Under the pieces are notes generated by a model. The model was not told where the DNA came from. It saw nothing but the letters and a program-made list of their open reading frames with translations, and ran no database searches. A stretch of 35,238 nt of DNA from an uncultured Mucilaginibacter sp. (GTDB lineage Bacteria; Bacteroidota; Bacteroidia; Sphingobacteriales; Sphingobacteriaceae), in the NCBI GenBank assembly GCA_903866915.1, contig CAIPPO010000151.1:1-35238 (forward strand). Reading direction: 5' to 3'. Each line of letters opens with the position of its first letter. The first letter of the stretch is position 1. Position numbers and translations under genes: made by a program. Shown piece by piece: positions 33,881 to 35,238 of the stretch.

Positions 33881-34831
33881 ATGCTTAACAGAAGACATCT
33901 ACGCGTAAAAGTTCTGCAGGCGCTTTATGCCTATCACCAATCGGACAGTAAAGACATCAGGCAGCATGAAAAAAACCTGCTGCAGAGTGTTGAAAAGGTG
34001 CACGAAATGTACATCTGGATGCTATCGCTCATAGCAGAAGTAGTAAGCTATGCCGTTATTGATGCCGAGGAGCGAAAACACAAACACCTGCCTACGGCCG
34101 ACGATCTGAAACCAAACCTTAAAATTCTCGAAAACCGGTTCATTGCATCTTTAAATAAAAACGATGAATACCTTGCAGCCGTAAAAAAATATAAAATTTC
34201 TTGGAGCTTTGATCCCGAGTTAGCCAAATCGCTGTTCACCATTTTGAAAAATGCGCCGGAATACACCGAGTATTTGCAAAAAGAAGACGATACACTGCAC
34301 AGCGACAAGGACATGATCAAATTCATCTTTAAAAAGGTGATATTGAAATCGTTACTGGCCGAACAGGTATTTGAAGATAAATTTATCTTTTGGCCGGTTG
34401 ATAAGGATGTGTTACAGGCCCTGATCGCTAAAACGTTCAAAAACTTCTCGTTCGACAATCCAAAACAAAACAAGCTGGCCGAAGTAACCGGAAATTGGGA
34501 TGAAGACCGTGAGTTTATTGTCGAACTATTCCAAAAAGCAATTCGGTATGACGCCGAGTACCAGGACATGATTGGTAAAAAGACGCAGAACTGGGAACCC
34601 GATCGAATAGCCATGATGGACACCCTGCTGATGAAAATGGCAATCACTGAATTTGTTAATTTTACCTCGATACCTGTCAAAGTAACGATCAATGAGTACC
34701 TCGAGATTTCGAAGGAATTTAGTACGCCAAAGAGCAATTCGTTTATAAACGGTATCTTAGACAAAATTTTGTTCGAACTGAAGGCCGAGAACGGTATTAG
34801 GAAGATTGGCCGGGGTTTGATAGATGAGTAA
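33881..34831 (+). CDS. nusB: Transcription antitermination protein NusB, long Bacteroidetes form
   Basis: A 316-residue protein. Residues 1-12 (MLNRRHLRVKVLQALYAY) and the C-terminal ~110 residues (KTQNWEPDRIAMMDTLLMKMAITEF...VTINEYLEISKEFSTPKSNSFINGILDKI) are the two parts of the NusB fold. A middle insertion of over 150 residues separates them, giving more than twice the E. coli length (139 aa), as usual in this phylum. NusB with NusE binds boxA RNA to support rRNA transcription. It lies 48 nt after the dehydrogenase. The DUF1573 lipoprotein gene follows by 39 nt, an order conserved in relatives, where yajC and coaE often come next. Confidence 0.93.
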   Translation: MLNRRHLRVKVLQALYAYHQSDSKDIRQHEKNLLQSVEKVHEMYIWMLSLIAEVVSYAVIDAEERKHKHLPTADDLKPNLKILENRFIASLNKNDEYLAAVKKYKISWSFDPELAKSLFTILKNAPEYTEYLQKEDDTLHSDKDMIKFIFKKVILKSLLAEQVFEDKFIFWPVDKDVLQALIAKTFKNFSFDNPKQNKLAEVTGNWDEDREFIVELFQKAIRYDAEYQDMIGKKTQNWEPDRIAMMDTLLMKMAITEFVNFTSIPVKVTINEYLEISKEFSTPKSNSFINGILDKILFELKAENGIRKIGRGLIDE

Positions 34832-34870
34832 AACCATATTTTGAAAATAGCCTAAAACACAAATTTAACA

Positions 34871-35238
34871 ATGAGAAAACTGTTTTTAGCCTTAATGGCT
34901 GCCAGCATGTTGATGGTGGCCTGCAACCATGGGACGGGCAACACCGCTTCAAATGATGCCGGTTCGACAGCCGACCGTGCTGTGTTAAAATTTGAAAAAG
35001 AAACGCATGATTTTGGTAAGATCAAAGCCGGCGATATCGTTAACTACGATTTCAAATTTACCAATACCGGTAGCTCGCCCTTAATTATCACAAACGCCGT
35101 AGCTTCCTGCGGATGTACCACCCCGATCTGGCCTAAAGACCCAATTAAACCAGGGGAAAGCGGATCGATAAAAGTTACCTTTAACAGTAAAGGCAAAATG
35201 GGCTTACAAGACAAACAAATACAAGTAACAGCCAATAC
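34871..35238 (+). CDS. DUF1573 lipoprotein (3' end cut by window edge)
   Basis: The first 122 codons of a lipoprotein gene. The signal peptide ends at lipobox MVAC (Cys18), then a Gly/Ser/Asn-rich linker, then the DUF1573 immunoglobulin-like (ASH/MSP-type) domain: FEKETHDFGKIKAGDIVNYDFKF, the conserved CGCTTP and KPGESGSIKVTF. The domain is usually ~100 residues, so the protein probably ends soon after the window. The function is unknown; the fold suggests a scaffold or binding role at the membrane. It follows nusB closely and is likely co-transcribed with it. Confidence 0.93.
   Translation, partial: MRKLFLALMAASMLMVACNHGTGNTASNDAGSTADRAVLKFEKETHDFGKIKAGDIVNYDFKFTNTGSSPLIITNAVASCGCTTPIWPKDPIKPGESGSIKVTFNSKGKMGLQDKQIQVTAN

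Noticed and set aside
34048..34764. 238-residue minus-strand open frame inside nusB
   Set aside because: It is a long shadow of the nusB coding strand, Ser-rich and without domain features.
1..35238. CRISPR arrays, insertion sequences, integrase genes, rRNA
   Set aside because: No regularly spaced repeats, transposase motifs, terminal inverted repeats or rRNA-like sequence were noticed on reading.

Overview
The window looks like chromosomal DNA from a member of the Bacteroidetes, most likely the family Sphingobacteriaceae (Mucilaginibacter/Pedobacter-like). The evidence is the promoter grammar (TTG/TTTG at -33 about 19-20 nt before TAnnTTTG at -7), the near absence of Shine-Dalgarno sites, several short-signal lipoproteins with an N-terminal lipobox, a periplasmic-propeller hybrid histidine kinase, the long form of NusB followed by a DUF1573 lipoprotein, and a PUR/DUF3276 protein. 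The genus is an inference; no rRNA is present to settle it. No insertion sequence, prophage, integrase or CRISPR array was seen.

Layout. 1-2554: the C-terminal part of a large Pls/PosA-type non-ribosomal peptide synthetase entering from the left edge. 2609-5077 (minus): a two-gene ABC exporter (ATPase plus permease). 5225-6787 (minus): an Anbu proteasome-like peptidase and a transglutaminase-like protein in one operon. 7111-12825 (plus): a secreted GH3 glycosidase with terminator, a membrane acyltransferase, an MgtC-family protein and a DEAD-box RNA helicase. 12897-16087 (plus): two beta-propeller lipoproteins (NHL and PQQ type) and a small acidic protein, closed by a strong bidirectional terminator. 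16150-16961 (minus): a GIN-domain (DUF2807) secreted protein and a possible small ORF. 17103-21476 (plus): a 1457-residue hybrid sensor kinase with two receiver domains. 21606-22331 (minus): a lipoprotein made of two copies of one 108-residue unit. 22529-24148 (plus): a secreted type-B carboxylesterase.

24248-25608 (plus) holds a HipA-like kinase overlapping a DUF3037 gene, followed by a 58-residue membrane protein too short for ordinary ORF cut-offs. This is the best candidate in the window for a poorly described system: a HipA-type kinase fold with its catalytic residues but no HipB antitoxin, translationally coupled to DUF3037 through a strong Shine-Dalgarno, which is rare in this phylum. 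25621-26472 (minus): SnoaL-like and lipocalin-like proteins. 26752-28752 (plus): a MATE exporter and a single-domain response regulator. 28824-32553 (minus): tRNA-Arg(CCG), YchF, PUR/DUF3276 and an MsbA-like ABC exporter. 32747-35238 (plus): leucine-dehydrogenase-like enzyme, NusB, and the start of a DUF1573 lipoprotein cut by the right edge.

Functionally the window mixes housekeeping (RhlE-like helicase, YchF, NusB, tRNA, PUR, amino-acid dehydrogenase) with envelope and secreted functions (glycosidase, esterase, propeller lipoproteins, exporters, sensor kinase). Several start codons had to be moved from the longest ORF to agree with signal peptides, promoters or family lengths: GH3 (7111), sensor kinase (17103), YchF (30095) and leucine dehydrogenase (32747).
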